Shown: piece by piece, positions 44,528 to 53,580 of the stretch | Layout of the letters: each line of letters begins with the position of its first letter | Numbering within the stretch: position 1 is the first letter of the stretch | Assembly: GCF_014635885.1 (NCBI RefSeq) | Contig: NZ_BMDR01000002.1 | Location: 510,251 to 574,250 of the forward strand | Length of the DNA stretch: 64,000 nt | Reading direction: 5' to 3' | Source: Acinetobacter vivianii | GTDB lineage: Bacteria > Pseudomonadota > Gammaproteobacteria > Pseudomonadales > Moraxellaceae | Notes under the pieces: generated by a model | Databases searched by the model: none | Seen by the model: the letters and a program-made list of their open reading frames with translations, nothing else | What the model was told of the DNA's origin: nothing | Program-made: the position numbers and the translations under genes

Positions 44528-45025
44528 TTATTTTTGATCAATATTGGCTTCCAAAAACCATAAATATTGATCCAGATCTTCGAGTGCAGCATGCAGAATA
44601 TCTTCTGAAATCGGATCCTGAATTTCATCAATGGTATCACGCAGATGGTTGGCAACCACCCCATAACGATCTGCCAGTTCTTTTAAGTGATCTTGTACCG
44701 CATGGATCGCCACTGGATAAGGCTTAAGATGCGAACTTTCGCCAACAGATTGCGTTGTTCCCAACGCTGTTCCACCGATCTGTACGGCACGCTCAGCTAC
44801 ATTGTCCAAGTGTGTGATCAGCGAAGTACGGAACATGTCTAACATTTCATGCACCGCAATAAAGTTACTACCCCGCATATTCCAATGCGCCTGTTTCGTC
44901 AGTAACGAAAGATCAATAAGATTGGCAAGAATTTGATTTAAAATTTTTACGGTAGATTCTTTGATCGCATCATCTAAATTATTACGTGTATATACTTTTA
45001 AAGCTTTAGCTGCTGAAGAACTCAT
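44528..45025 (-). CDS. dps: Dps family DNA-binding ferritin-like protein
   Basis: A 165-residue Dps-type miniferritin. It has the ferroxidase-site blocks [22 protein letters not shown] (His and Asp/Glu of the inter-subunit site) and [17 protein letters not shown]. It should form a 12-subunit shell that oxidises Fe2+ with H2O2 and stores iron. The lysine-bearing N-terminus (about 1-20) may bind DNA. I chose ATG 45025 because GAGGT lies 5 bases upstream; the in-frame codon at 45040 adds five residues. Confidence 0.9.
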   Translation of the reverse strand: MSSSAAKALKVYTRNNLDDAIKESTVKILNQILANLIDLSLLTKQAHWNMRGSNFIAVHEMLDMFRTSLITHLDNVAERAVQIGGTALGTTQSVGESSHLKPYPVAIHAVQDHLKELADRYGVVANHLRDTIDEIQDPISEDILHAALEDLDQYLWFLEANIDQK

Positions 45026-45244
45026 AGTTACCTCATTCAATTATAATGTGATGAAATGTAGTGAATAAAAAACCGCCTAATTCATCTCTAGCTTACGCCG
45101 TGAATAGGGCAGTGAGTGTTTTCGTTTTCTAATCTTTTGTAAGTTTAGTTATCATCAATTTTATTTTTAGAAACGCAAGTTTTGATTCAGATTAAATGAT
45201 GATTTAATCTGTTACGCTGCGTATTCACTTGTAAAAAAAATGGC

Positions 45245-46261
45245 TTAGATCAGGCCTGCGTCTTTGCATTCCAGTTTGATATAGGCATAGAAAATTGGTG
45301 CAACAATCAAACCGCTCAGCCCAAAAATAGCTTCAAAAATCAGCATCGCCAATAATACTTCCCATGCACTGGCATTGATTTTGGTACCAATAATTTTGGC
45401 ATTAATAAAATATTCAAGCTTGTGAATAATCACCAGATAGGCCAGTGCAATCGCTGCCACAGACAAGGAAATAGTCAAACCTGCCATAATGATCAGGGTA
45501 TTTGAAATCAGGTTACCAATGATCGGGAGTAGACCAAAAATAAAGGTCAGAATGGTCAGGGTTTTGGCAAAAGGTAAGTGGATATTGAATAGAGGCAGAA
45601 CAATAAACACAAAGATCATGAATAACACGGTATTAATCAGTGAAATCTTGACCTGAGCAAAGACAACGTTTTTAAAAGAAACCGAAAGCTTCTGGATACG
45701 ATGCAGAATTGCTGCCTTAAATGCAGGTTGCGGGGCATGTTGTTTAAAATTCTGAATCGATACCAGAATACCCACAATTAAGCCGATCACCATTGTGGCC
45801 AGATTATGCAGAATATCGGTGCCCGTATTTTTAACAATCGAAATATTGTTTTTGATAAAGGACAAGATCTGATTCTTGATATCGGCAACACTATGTGGCA
45901 GATAGCCCGGCAAATAATGGCTCATCTCCGCCTGAAACTTGATCAGGGTCTGGTCGATTTTAATATTGAAAGAATTTAGCCCTGTACCTTTGAGATCATA
46001 AATCACAAAGCTGATCAGGCTGGTAATAAAGAAGCCGATCAGCACGGTTGCCAATATCCCCAGAATAATACTGATAAAAATACGAGCACGTTGACCATCA
46101 ATATGTTTTTCAACAATTGAACTTAAACTGTTAATAATTTCAAAAACCAGAAATCCGGCAAAGAAACTCGGCAGTAAATGCAGGGGAATGACCATCATTA
46201 AAAATAAAGACATCAGGATAAAACTGGCGATGATGCTTTGACGGTCATTCAGTAGATTCAT
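45245..46261 (-). CDS. AI-2E family transporter (PerM-like)
   Basis: A 338-residue integral membrane protein with about seven or eight helices, beginning with a strongly hydrophobic N-terminus, an acidic/amphipathic loop in the middle (about 100-150) and a late LTFIFGLLPIIGNLISNTLI helix, which is the family signature. Members are named after an AI-2 exporter, but relatives function as Na+/H+ or other transporters, so the substrate is open. It is followed on the same strand, upstream, by a DesT-like gene 82 bp away. Confidence 0.86.
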   Translation of the reverse strand: MNLLNDRQSIIASFILMSLFLMMVIPLHLLPSFFAGFLVFEIINSLSSIVEKHIDGQRARIFISIILGILATVLIGFFITSLISFVIYDLKGTGLNSFNIKIDQTLIKFQAEMSHYLPGYLPHSVADIKNQILSFIKNNISIVKNTGTDILHNLATMVIGLIVGILVSIQNFKQHAPQPAFKAAILHRIQKLSVSFKNVVFAQVKISLINTVLFMIFVFIVLPLFNIHLPFAKTLTILTFIFGLLPIIGNLISNTLIIMAGLTISLSVAAIALAYLVIIHKLEYFINAKIIGTKINASAWEVLLAMLIFEAIFGLSGLIVAPIFYAYIKLECKDAGLI

Positions 46262-46343
46262 GATCTATATGCCTGATTTAAGTTGTTATGCTAAGAGACA
46301 AAATATAATTTTGCTGAGATCTATCGTATTGCGATGCAAAGAA

Positions 46344-47048
46344 TTAATCAATTTCCGTTTCATGAATATGACGAGCGCCTTCTAAAATCATACGGATCAT
46401 CACCATGGTCTGTTCCGCAACTTCAGTACGTTGCTCCACAGGTAGATCAATCACTTTCGCACCCATGTTAAATACCAGTTGGGTAATGGCTTTGGCAGCC
46501 AGATCAGCATGACTGATTTTGCTGTTATTTAAGCGTTCTAAACGGATTAGGTCTTCTTGCAGTTCTTGCTGGAAGAAATTAAGCTGGCGATCAACTGCAG
46601 CTTTATATGACGTTGAACCTGTATAGCCTTCGCGCAATAACAGACTCAGATTGCCTTCGTCGGTATTCAGTTGTTGAATAAACACTTCAACCGAACTACG
46701 AATAATGCTTTGCTGCTTGGAAGCCTGTAACCGTGCTTCGCGAATAATGCGACGAAGTACCAGACCAGATTGATCAATCAATGCAATGGCCAGTTCATCA
46801 ATATCTTTGAAATGACGATAAAAGCTGTTTGGTGCAATACCAGCTTCACGTGCAATTTCACGTAAACTGAGAGATGCGATACTTTTTTGCGGGCCGATCA
46901 GATTCAGCGTGGCTTGAAACAACTCTTCTTTTGTAATCGTTGCTTTCCTACCCACCGAACGTACAGGAGATTTCATGGGAATGACATCTTGTTCGTTTAC
47001 GGTGTCATGGTCGAGCGGTAAAAAAGAAGAATGAACCATTATTTTCAA
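46344..47048 (-). CDS. TetR family regulator, DesT/FabR-like
   Basis: A 234-residue regulator with an N-terminal HTH (about 33-85: RKATITKEELFQATLNLIG.. and SLREIAREAGIAPNSFYRHFKD). It is divergent from a ferredoxin reductase and an acyl desaturase gene, the same layout as desT-desC-desB in Pseudomonas aeruginosa, where DesT responds to the saturation of acyl-CoA. A palindromic AT-rich site lies between the genes. A later in-frame start at 46976 is possible and gives a more usual N-terminus. Confidence 0.85.
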   Translation of the reverse strand: MKIMVHSSFLPLDHDTVNEQDVIPMKSPVRSVGRKATITKEELFQATLNLIGPQKSIASLSLREIAREAGIAPNSFYRHFKDIDELAIALIDQSGLVLRRIIREARLQASKQQSIIRSSVEVFIQQLNTDEGNLSLLLREGYTGSTSYKAAVDRQLNFFQQELQEDLIRLERLNNSKISHADLAAKAITQLVFNMGAKVIDLPVEQRTEVAEQTMVMIRMILEGARHIHETEID

Positions 47049-47118
47049 TATATAAGTAAGCTACTCGGGATTATAGCGATTGTCGTTGTACTTGTGAAAT
47101 GTAAATTCTTATACGAGT

Positions 47119-47147
47119 GTATATACAAATATATATACATATGTATA
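47119..47147. promoter_or_regulatory. Putative operator for the DesT-like regulator
   Basis: Two overlapping dyads lie in the 131-bp divergent gap: GTATATA (47119-47125) with TATATAC (47132-47138), and the 14-bp perfect palindrome TATACATATGTATA (47134-47147). They lie 32 bp before the reductase ATG, a typical place for repressor binding. Confidence 0.5.
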
Positions 47148-47179
47148 ATAATTAGCAAACAACCAGAGTAAAACTGCTC

Positions 47180-48247
47180 ATGCAAGCAATTGAAAAGAGA
47201 AATTCTCTATTTAATTCGTTGGCTCAAAGTGTAATGAACAGCCATGACGCCAATTTTTGGTTACAGAAAATCAATCCATTGTGGTCAATCAATCAGCCAC
47301 TTGCCAAAATCGTAAAAAAACAAAATGTGGCAAAGGATACAGTCAGCCTGATTTTACAGTGCAACCGTCATGTGGTACGAGGTATGGCAGGGCAGCACCA
47401 TCCTGTAACGGTTGAGATTGAAGGTCGTCATTACGAGCGTACTTATAGCCTGATGCAGATTGATGCAGATCACTTATGTTTAACTGTTAAAAGAGTGGAT
47501 CAAGGTCTGGTAAGTTCGTGGTTGGTTGAGCACAGCCAAACTGGTCATGTCCTCCGTTTGGGACAACCTTATGGTGAAATGCAACAAGCCATTGATACGC
47601 CTAATTTATTATTGTTGGCAGCTGGTAGCGGCATTACGCCGATGCTGAGTCTTATTGAAGCCTTGTGCCAGTCTAAACAATTGAATACACATACAGTTCA
47701 ATTGATGTATTGGGTCAAGACTCAGGCAGACGCAGCTTATGTTGAATATCTGAAAGAAGTGTCAGAAAACTTCTCTAATTTTAGTTATCAGATTTTTTAT
47801 ACCCAAGAACAAGATCAGCGTTTAAATCAAAGCCATGTGGATCAATTCACCACGTTGAGCGATACCACGGTTTATGCATGCGGGCCATCAGGTTTTGCAG
47901 CATCGGCGGAAAGCCTGTTTAAAGATGCCGCAGCACTGCAAACAGAAGCCTTTAGTTTGAGCCAGTTTGCGGAAGATAGCACTGAGACGGGTTTTATTAA
48001 TGTGACCTTGACGCAATCCAATAAGACGATTGCGATTCCGAAAGGCCAGTCGATTCTCTCCAGTCTGGAGCATCAAGGTATTAAACCGAATCACGGTTGC
48101 CGGATGGGAATCTGTAATAAATGTGCCTGCAACAAGGCGCAAGGTGCGACCAAAAACCTATTGAATGGCGCGGCTAATAATGAACCTGCTCAGTTACTAA
48201 AAATTTGTGTCAATTCAGCCCAGTCTGATCTTGTGATTGATCTATAA
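47180..48247 (+). CDS. Ferredoxin reductase-type flavoprotein for the desaturase (DesC-like)
   Basis: A 355-residue protein with an FAD-binding domain (RTYSLMQIDADHL), an NAD(P)H-binding domain (LLLLAAGSGITPMLS and VYACGPSGF) and a C-terminal plant-type 2Fe-2S domain with CX4CX2C (C307, C312, C315) and a fourth Cys near 343. It passes electrons from NAD(P)H to the desaturase encoded 14 bp downstream. It is equivalent to DesC of Pseudomonas. Confidence 0.92.
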   Translation: MQAIEKRNSLFNSLAQSVMNSHDANFWLQKINPLWSINQPLAKIVKKQNVAKDTVSLILQCNRHVVRGMAGQHHPVTVEIEGRHYERTYSLMQIDADHLCLTVKRVDQGLVSSWLVEHSQTGHVLRLGQPYGEMQQAIDTPNLLLLAAGSGITPMLSLIEALCQSKQLNTHTVQLMYWVKTQADAAYVEYLKEVSENFSNFSYQIFYTQEQDQRLNQSHVDQFTTLSDTTVYACGPSGFAASAESLFKDAAALQTEAFSLSQFAEDSTETGFINVTLTQSNKTIAIPKGQSILSSLEHQGIKPNHGCRMGICNKCACNKAQGATKNLLNGAANNEPAQLLKICVNSAQSDLVIDL

Positions 48248-48261
48248 GAGAGAAATTGATT

Positions 48262-49356
48262 ATGAACATGCCTGTTAAAATTGAATTTTTCAAAAATCCT
48301 AAAAATCGTGATCTCACTGCTGCCGAGTTAGATGCGTTTGCTCGTGAACTCGATCAAATTAAACAAGAAGTATTGGACGATATTGGCGAGAAAGATGCGA
48401 AATACATTCGCCGTGTCTATTCCACGATTCGTTATAGCAGCATGTTGGGTCGTGCCTGCTTATTTCTGGGCTGGTTTCCGCCAGCATGGTTAGTGGGCAC
48501 AGGCTTACTCGGCTTTGCCAAGATCATGGAAAATATGGAGCTGGGTCATAATGTCATGCACGGTCAATATGACTGGATGAATGATCCAAAATTCAATGGT
48601 CAAACCTATGAATGGGACACTGTTGGTACTTCTGATAACTGGCGCCAAACCCATAACTACAAACACCATACTTATACCAATATTAAAGGTATGGATGATG
48701 ATGTGGGCTACGGGGTATTCCGTTTATTTCCAGAACAACGCTGGTCTAAATTCACCTTGATTCAACCAATGTATATTGTGCCATTTAGCTTATTGTTCCA
48801 GTGGGGCGTAGCGATCCAGAATCTGGAGTTGGGCAAAGTATTGTATAAGCGTAAAACCATCGCGCAATTTAAACGTGAATGGCAGCCTGCACAGAAGAAA
48901 ATCCTCAAGCAAATGTTTAAGGACTATGTGTTCTTTCCTTTGATTGCAGGGCCTTCTGCGATTCCTGTATTTACAGGCAATTTGGTGGCAAACGGAATCC
49001 GTAATGTCTGGACCTTCAGTATTATTTTCTGTGGACATTTTACCAAAGATGTCGAGGTGTTCCCTAAAGCTGTGTTGCAGGATGAAAGTCGTGGACACTG
49101 GTATATGCGCCAGATTCGCGGTTCATCAAACCTGACGGGTTCAGAAGCCTTTCATATTTTAACGGGACATTTGAGCCATCAGATTGAGCATCATTTATTC
49201 CCAGATATTCCTGCACGCCGCTACCGTCAGGTTGCACCTAAAGTACAGGCAGTCTGTGAAAAGTATGGTTTGAATTATAACAATGCCAGCTTTGTGAAAC
49301 AGTTTGGTGAAGTGGTCGGGCGTATTTTTAAATATGCACTGCCATTTAAAAAGTAA
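48262..49356 (+). CDS. Membrane acyl desaturase (DesB-like)
   Basis: A 364-residue di-iron membrane enzyme that introduces a double bond into acyl chains. Three histidine boxes bind iron: HNVMH (about 96-100), HNYKHH (131-136) and HQIEHH near the C-terminus. Hydrophobic helices lie between them. It is coupled to the reductase gene with 14 bp between them. I prefer ATG 48262, 8 bases after a GAGAGAA site, over the in-frame TTG at 48256. The double-bond position is inferred as delta-9 from the DesB family. Confidence 0.92.
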   Translation: MNMPVKIEFFKNPKNRDLTAAELDAFARELDQIKQEVLDDIGEKDAKYIRRVYSTIRYSSMLGRACLFLGWFPPAWLVGTGLLGFAKIMENMELGHNVMHGQYDWMNDPKFNGQTYEWDTVGTSDNWRQTHNYKHHTYTNIKGMDDDVGYGVFRLFPEQRWSKFTLIQPMYIVPFSLLFQWGVAIQNLELGKVLYKRKTIAQFKREWQPAQKKILKQMFKDYVFFPLIAGPSAIPVFTGNLVANGIRNVWTFSIIFCGHFTKDVEVFPKAVLQDESRGHWYMRQIRGSSNLTGSEAFHILTGHLSHQIEHHLFPDIPARRYRQVAPKVQAVCEKYGLNYNNASFVKQFGEVVGRIFKYALPFKK

Positions 49357-49372
49357 ACTGTTCAGTTAAAAC

Positions 49373-49398
49373 AAAGCCCTGATCAATGTCAGGGCTTT
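49373..49398. terminator. Bidirectional terminator between desaturase and DUF4442 genes
   Basis: AAAGCCCTGA and TCAGGGCTTT arms flank a TCAATG loop. Confidence 0.88.
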
Positions 49399-49404
49399 CT
49401 TATT

Positions 49405-49872
49405 TTATTTCTTCTTTTTTGAAATCCACATGGTAATGGTGGCGTGGAAAACTTTTTCATTGAGTTGATCCAATACATCAACATTGACCAAGTATTCACC
49501 AGCTTTGTCCCAATCGTAATGCTCATAAACAGGGCTAGCAATCGCAATCAGATCGGTTTCAGCCTTCTTTAAATATTTAACCGTCATGTCTTTGGGAATC
49601 CAGCGATGGGTTGTGGGTACTGTCACTTCAGTCATGGTCCCACCCGCAAGTTCTGCCATATTACACATCGCGATCGCATGTACCGTACCAATATGATTCA
49701 ACACGTTCCGTTTTTTCTTGATACTAATTTTGCAGGAATTGGGTTTTAGCTCCTCAAATAAGGGAGAGATACTGCTGAAATACGGTGCTTTAAGGCACAA
49801 CATTCGGGTGAATGTCCATTTACCAGCAGGTAAGACCGATACTTTATTCCATAAATCTAAGGTGCTTGCCAT
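49405..49872 (-). CDS. DUF4442 hotdog-fold thioesterase-like protein
   Basis: A 155-residue hotdog-fold protein. The blocks YFSSISPLFEELKPNSCKISIKKKRNVLNHIGTVHAIAMCNMAELAGG and IPKDMTVKYLKKAETDL are typical of DUF4442 proteins, thought to act on acyl thioesters. AGGA lies 8 bases before the ATG. The gene is divergent from a TetR gene, with a strong palindrome between them, so it is probably under that regulator's control. Confidence 0.82.
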   Translation of the reverse strand: MASTLDLWNKVSVLPAGKWTFTRMLCLKAPYFSSISPLFEELKPNSCKISIKKKRNVLNHIGTVHAIAMCNMAELAGGTMTEVTVPTTHRWIPKDMTVKYLKKAETDLIAIASPVYEHYDWDKAGEYLVNVDVLDQLNEKVFHATITMWISKKKK

Positions 49873-49887
49873 TTTAAATGTCCTGAT

Positions 49888-49925
49888 ACAGAATTAAATT
49901 CTTAAACAGAATATAATTCTGTTTA
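49888..49925. promoter_or_regulatory. Palindromic operator pair for the TetR regulator
   Basis: A perfect palindrome occupies 49903-49925: a 10-bp arm TAAACAGAAT, a 3-bp centre, and its exact reverse complement. A related weaker copy lies directly beside it at 49888-49902 (ACAGAAT..ATTCT). Both sit in the 59-bp gap between two divergent starts. Confidence 0.72.
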
Positions 49926-49931
49926 CAAGCT

Positions 49932-50642
49932 ATGGTCAAGTCATACACAATAGTTCCGATTATTGGTTATTTTGATGAAAGCATGCAGGCAGCTCAGCAA
50001 TTATTAGAACGTTTATATCCACAACGCAGGTCTTTATTAAAACGACAGATTTTGCAGGATGCTTTGTCGTGCTTTCTTGAATATGGTTTGGACACCACCA
50101 GTATTGAAATGATTCGTGACAAATCTGACAGTAGCGTGGGGGCGATTTATCATCATTTTAAGAATAAAGAAGGGGTGATTGCAGCACTGGTGTTTGCTGC
50201 GTTGGATGATCAAGCACTATTGCGTGACCAATACTTAAAAGAAGCAAAATCACTCAAAGGACTACTCTATGCGCTGATTTATAGTTATACCGACTGGGTC
50301 TCTGATCAGCCCAAGTTTGCGCAATTTCTTTTGTTTGCCCATCTGAATGTACGGCAGGGTGAATATCGACAAGTCTTAAATAACAAAAATAAACTCAGAA
50401 ATCAAAACATCATTGGCTATATTTCTAACTATGCTGATGCCAGTTTATTAAAATCAGTGCCAACAGAGCTAATGATGTCTTTGGTGATTGGTGCAACTGA
50501 AAGTTATTGCCGCGCTTGGCTCTCTGGAAAAGTCGTAACTAATCCCAAAGTGTATCGTGAGACTTTGGCTCAAGCAGCTTGGGATTCATTACAACATTTG
50601 AGTCAAGCTCAATCAGATAACAACAATCAGGATTATCATTGA
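49932..50642 (+). CDS. TetR family transcriptional regulator
   Basis: A 236-residue regulator with an HTH near residues 40-85 (ILQDALSCFLEYGLDTTSIEMIRDKSDSSVGAIYHHFKNKEGVIAAL) and a helical ligand-binding domain. The 23-bp palindrome just before the start is a likely autoregulatory operator, shared with the divergent DUF4442 gene. A second in-frame ATG at 49983 would give a shorter N-terminus that is more usual for the family. The stop overlaps the start of the GFA gene (TGATG). Confidence 0.88.
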   Translation: MVKSYTIVPIIGYFDESMQAAQQLLERLYPQRRSLLKRQILQDALSCFLEYGLDTTSIEMIRDKSDSSVGAIYHHFKNKEGVIAALVFAALDDQALLRDQYLKEAKSLKGLLYALIYSYTDWVSDQPKFAQFLLFAHLNVRQGEYRQVLNNKNKLRNQNIIGYISNYADASLLKSVPTELMMSLVIGATESYCRAWLSGKVVTNPKVYRETLAQAAWDSLQHLSQAQSDNNNQDYH

Positions 50643-51103
50643 TGAGAGCAAACCATCAGAAGATACAATTTACAGGGGCTTGTCTGTGTGGGGCAGTGAG
50701 CTTTCAGTTTTCTGTGACAAATATCAAAATGATGTATCGTTGTTATTGTAGTCTTTGTCGTAAGCAGAGTGGGGCTGCATCGAATGCATCCACTTTTGTT
50801 CAAGCACAATCATTTCAATGGCAGCAAGGCGAACCATTCATTCAAACCTATATCAAGGATACTGGGTTTACCAGTTGTTTTTGCAAACAGTGTGGTTCAC
50901 CTGTTCCTAATGCACTGGCTATCAATCCAAAAATTATGTGGATTCCTTTGGGGCTCATTCTCGAAGAATTTACACCTGAACTTGAGTTAAATTTTTGTAA
51001 GAATTCGGCAGTCAGTTGGGCAAAAGCATCTGAAATGCGGGTGGCATTTGATGAACTGCCCGATTTGACTGAACTGGAAAATTATTTTGCAATGAATAAA
51101 TAA
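50642..51103 (+). CDS. GFA/CENP-V domain zinc protein
   Basis: A 153-residue protein of the GFA family, related to the glutathione-dependent formaldehyde-activating enzyme. Zinc-binding cysteines are in GACLCGAVSF, CYCSLCRKQSG and CKQCGSPVP, as in the fold. Family members may act on S-hydroxymethylglutathione-type adducts, but for most the substrate is unknown. Start codon 50642 overlaps the TetR stop codon, so the two are translated together. Confidence 0.86.
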   Translation: MRANHQKIQFTGACLCGAVSFQFSVTNIKMMYRCYCSLCRKQSGAASNASTFVQAQSFQWQQGEPFIQTYIKDTGFTSCFCKQCGSPVPNALAINPKIMWIPLGLILEEFTPELELNFCKNSAVSWAKASEMRVAFDELPDLTELENYFAMNK

Positions 51104-51150
51104 TAGTTACGTTGCTGTAATTAAAAAACTTTGCGATGACATGTGCAAAT

Positions 51151-51183
51151 AAAAAGCCGAACTCAAAAGTTCGGCTTTCTTTT
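51151..51183. terminator. Bidirectional terminator between GFA and TonB receptor genes
   Basis: AAAGCCGAAC and GTTCGGCTTT arms with an AAAA-type loop. Confidence 0.88.
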
Positions 51184-51185
51184 AT

Positions 51186-53396
51186 TTAGAAATCATAAGA
51201 GGTTTGCAAGAAAATGGTTCGTGGTTGACCCACATATTTACCGCCCGTTGAATCTGATGAACGGGTATAATATTGCTTATCAAACACGTTCTTTATACCG
51301 CCTGCAACTTTTAAGCCTTTAAGCTGATTACTAAAATTGTAACCCGCGCGTACCGCAAAGGTTGAATAACCTGGGATATCACCTGTACGACCATCCGCGG
51401 TTTCTACAATTTGATAAATATCACCTGAACCTGGGGCATGTTGTTTCGATTGGGCAAACATATCGGCATTGACCGACCAGTTGTCTATTTGATAAGCCAT
51501 ACCTAAATTGCCTACATGGCGTGAGTAGTAGGGAAGATCTTTACCTTCAAATTTTCCTGCTTCGGAGGTTGCTTTGGTAAAGGTATAGTTACCATAGACT
51601 TTGAAACCTTCCAGTACATCTGCAAGTTGTCCGAAATCATAGCTGATCCCAGTCTCAACGCCTTTATGACTGGTTGCACCTAAATCTGTCCAAATTCCTG
51701 TCCCGATATTATCAGGTCGCTCTAACATCAATTCTTTATCGAAATCTAAATAGAAGACAGTCAATTCAGCACTTAGTCCATTGCCTAGGTACTTGGTGCC
51801 GATTTCATAGTTTTTAGATTTTTCTGGATGTAAGCCATCCAATGTCGTAACCGCAGTATTGTTACCATCAATTGTTCTGGTGGTGACCAACTGGTTATAT
51901 TGTTGCGGACCAAATGAAACGCCTGCATTGGCAAAGATATTCCAGTTTTCGTTGGCTTTATAAAGTACCGCTAAACTTGGTAAAAATTCATCTGATCTGA
52001 TTTTTGGATGAACAGTATTGATTGCAACGCCTTTTTGATAGGCAGTGAAATCATTATGAGTATCAATCGACTCGAAACGAACACCCGGAGTAACGACCCA
52101 ATTGCCCATACCAAAACGGTTGTCAATATATACTGCATGGGCTTTGGTGCCACCTTCACTGGTGGTATTGGCAATACGTTCGCCTGGAGTACCTGTAATG
52201 GTATTGTATGAATCTGTACGTCCTGAAAACTCAGAGCTTTCTTCTTGTAAATAACGATAGCCAACAGTGACTTCGTTATCCATGCTGCCCCAGCTATAGG
52301 CACGTGAATAGCGGGGCTCAATCCCAAAATATTTATAGTCACGAGGGGAGTTGCTAATACGACTTGTGCCATTATCTGAAATAGATTCTAAATCGCTAGT
52401 ACGGAAAGAGTCGACGTAATAGCCCAAGACTTCAAAGTTATTGAGTTCATCTTTATGGCTATATTTGACAGAAATATCAGAGCGACGACCGGCGAAATAA
52501 TTACGGTTTTGATTCGATTGATAAGGATTGTCGGCAAATTGTGCTGTAGTTAAGCCTTCTGGCATTTCGCCACGGCCTTCATAATGATGAAGATTGACAG
52601 CAATTGCATCCTGATCGGTCCATTGGTAGGCAGTTTTTAACATGACATCATCGATATCAATTTTATTATTGGCTTCACGATAGCCATCACCTTTGGTACC
52701 CGAATAGAGTAAGGCCAAACCTAAGCCATTATCTAAAGTACCACCAATAAATAAATTAGGCGTATATTTGAGTTGGTCAGTTCCTGTTGCAAACTCAGTG
52801 GTTAAACCCACTGAGCCCGAAAACTCTTGTGGAATGGCACGTGTTGTGAAGTTAATGATTCCACCCACGTTTTGTGGCCCAAAACGAACAGAACCCGCGC
52901 CGCGAACCACATCTACAGATTCAATATTACCCATAGACACAGGGGCTAAAGATAATTGTGGTTGACCATAAGGTGCAAAAGAAAGCGGGACACCATCCAT
53001 AAGCACAGTGGAGCGAGGCGATAAACGAGAGGTGAGGCCGCGCACACCAATATTTAAAGAAACATCACTGCCGCCTGTACCATTGCTGTCCTGAACTTGA
53101 ACTCCTGGAATTTGTTTTAATGCATCACGAATCGAAGTGGTTGCGATTTCATCCAAGCGTTTACGATCAATAATGCTGCGTGCGCCTGCATGTTGCTGTA
53201 CCTTTTCTGCATTGGCATTTTCCAGCCAGTTGCCTTGAGCTTTAACAGAAATCGTTGCAAGTGTTTGAGTTTCAACAGGGGATTCTTCATTGGCAAATGT
53301 TGTATGAGAAACTCCACTACATAGAATAGCGATGGTGAGGCTTAGGGTTGAGGGCTGAAATTTCTTAGATGCAGCAGAATTGGTGACAGGTTTCAT
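51186..53396 (-). CDS. TonB-dependent siderophore receptor (FecA-like)
   Basis: A 736-residue outer membrane receptor. It has a signal peptide (about 1-35), a TonB-box region (TLATISVKAQG), a plug domain with IRDALKQIPGVQVQD and the VDVVRGAGSVRFGPQNVGGIINF block, and a 22-strand barrel ending in the terminal Phe of LQTSYDF. The type is closest to FecA-type iron-siderophore receptors, but it lacks the N-terminal signalling (STN) domain, and no FecIR genes are near. A Fur-like box (53457-53475) lies upstream. Confidence 0.92.
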   Translation of the reverse strand: MKPVTNSAASKKFQPSTLSLTIAILCSGVSHTTFANEESPVETQTLATISVKAQGNWLENANAEKVQQHAGARSIIDRKRLDEIATTSIRDALKQIPGVQVQDSNGTGGSDVSLNIGVRGLTSRLSPRSTVLMDGVPLSFAPYGQPQLSLAPVSMGNIESVDVVRGAGSVRFGPQNVGGIINFTTRAIPQEFSGSVGLTTEFATGTDQLKYTPNLFIGGTLDNGLGLALLYSGTKGDGYREANNKIDIDDVMLKTAYQWTDQDAIAVNLHHYEGRGEMPEGLTTAQFADNPYQSNQNRNYFAGRRSDISVKYSHKDELNNFEVLGYYVDSFRTSDLESISDNGTSRISNSPRDYKYFGIEPRYSRAYSWGSMDNEVTVGYRYLQEESSEFSGRTDSYNTITGTPGERIANTTSEGGTKAHAVYIDNRFGMGNWVVTPGVRFESIDTHNDFTAYQKGVAINTVHPKIRSDEFLPSLAVLYKANENWNIFANAGVSFGPQQYNQLVTTRTIDGNNTAVTTLDGLHPEKSKNYEIGTKYLGNGLSAELTVFYLDFDKELMLERPDNIGTGIWTDLGATSHKGVETGISYDFGQLADVLEGFKVYGNYTFTKATSEAGKFEGKDLPYYSRHVGNLGMAYQIDNWSVNADMFAQSKQHAPGSGDIYQIVETADGRTGDIPGYSTFAVRAGYNFSNQLKGLKVAGGIKNVFDKQYYTRSSDSTGGKYVGQPRTIFLQTSYDF

Positions 53397-53456
53397 AAGA
53401 TGAGCAAATGCTGTAAATTTCCCCGAATCTTAATCGCTTATTTAAAGAAATAAAAT

Positions 53457-53475
53457 AAGAACGATTATCACTTAT
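53457..53475 (-). promoter_or_regulatory. Putative Fur box upstream of the TonB receptor gene
   Basis: On the minus strand, the core TGATAATC with flanking TT at the right arm matches 12 of 19 consensus Fur box positions, about 60 bp before the start codon. The match is fair and the position fits an iron-repressed promoter. Confidence 0.5.
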
Positions 53476-53540
53476 AACTATGAGATGAGTTAAGTTCATT
53501 GTTTTTTTGCTAAAGGTATTTTTGGCTATTTCAAACAACA

Positions 53541-53567
53541 AAAAACCGTGCTTGAGCACGGTTTTTA
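53541..53567 (-). terminator. Terminator after the SIMPL-domain gene
   Basis: AAAACCGTGC and GCACGGTTTT arms flank a TTGA loop, just past the stop codon. Confidence 0.88.
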
Positions 53568-53580
53568 CTGAAAAGACAGA

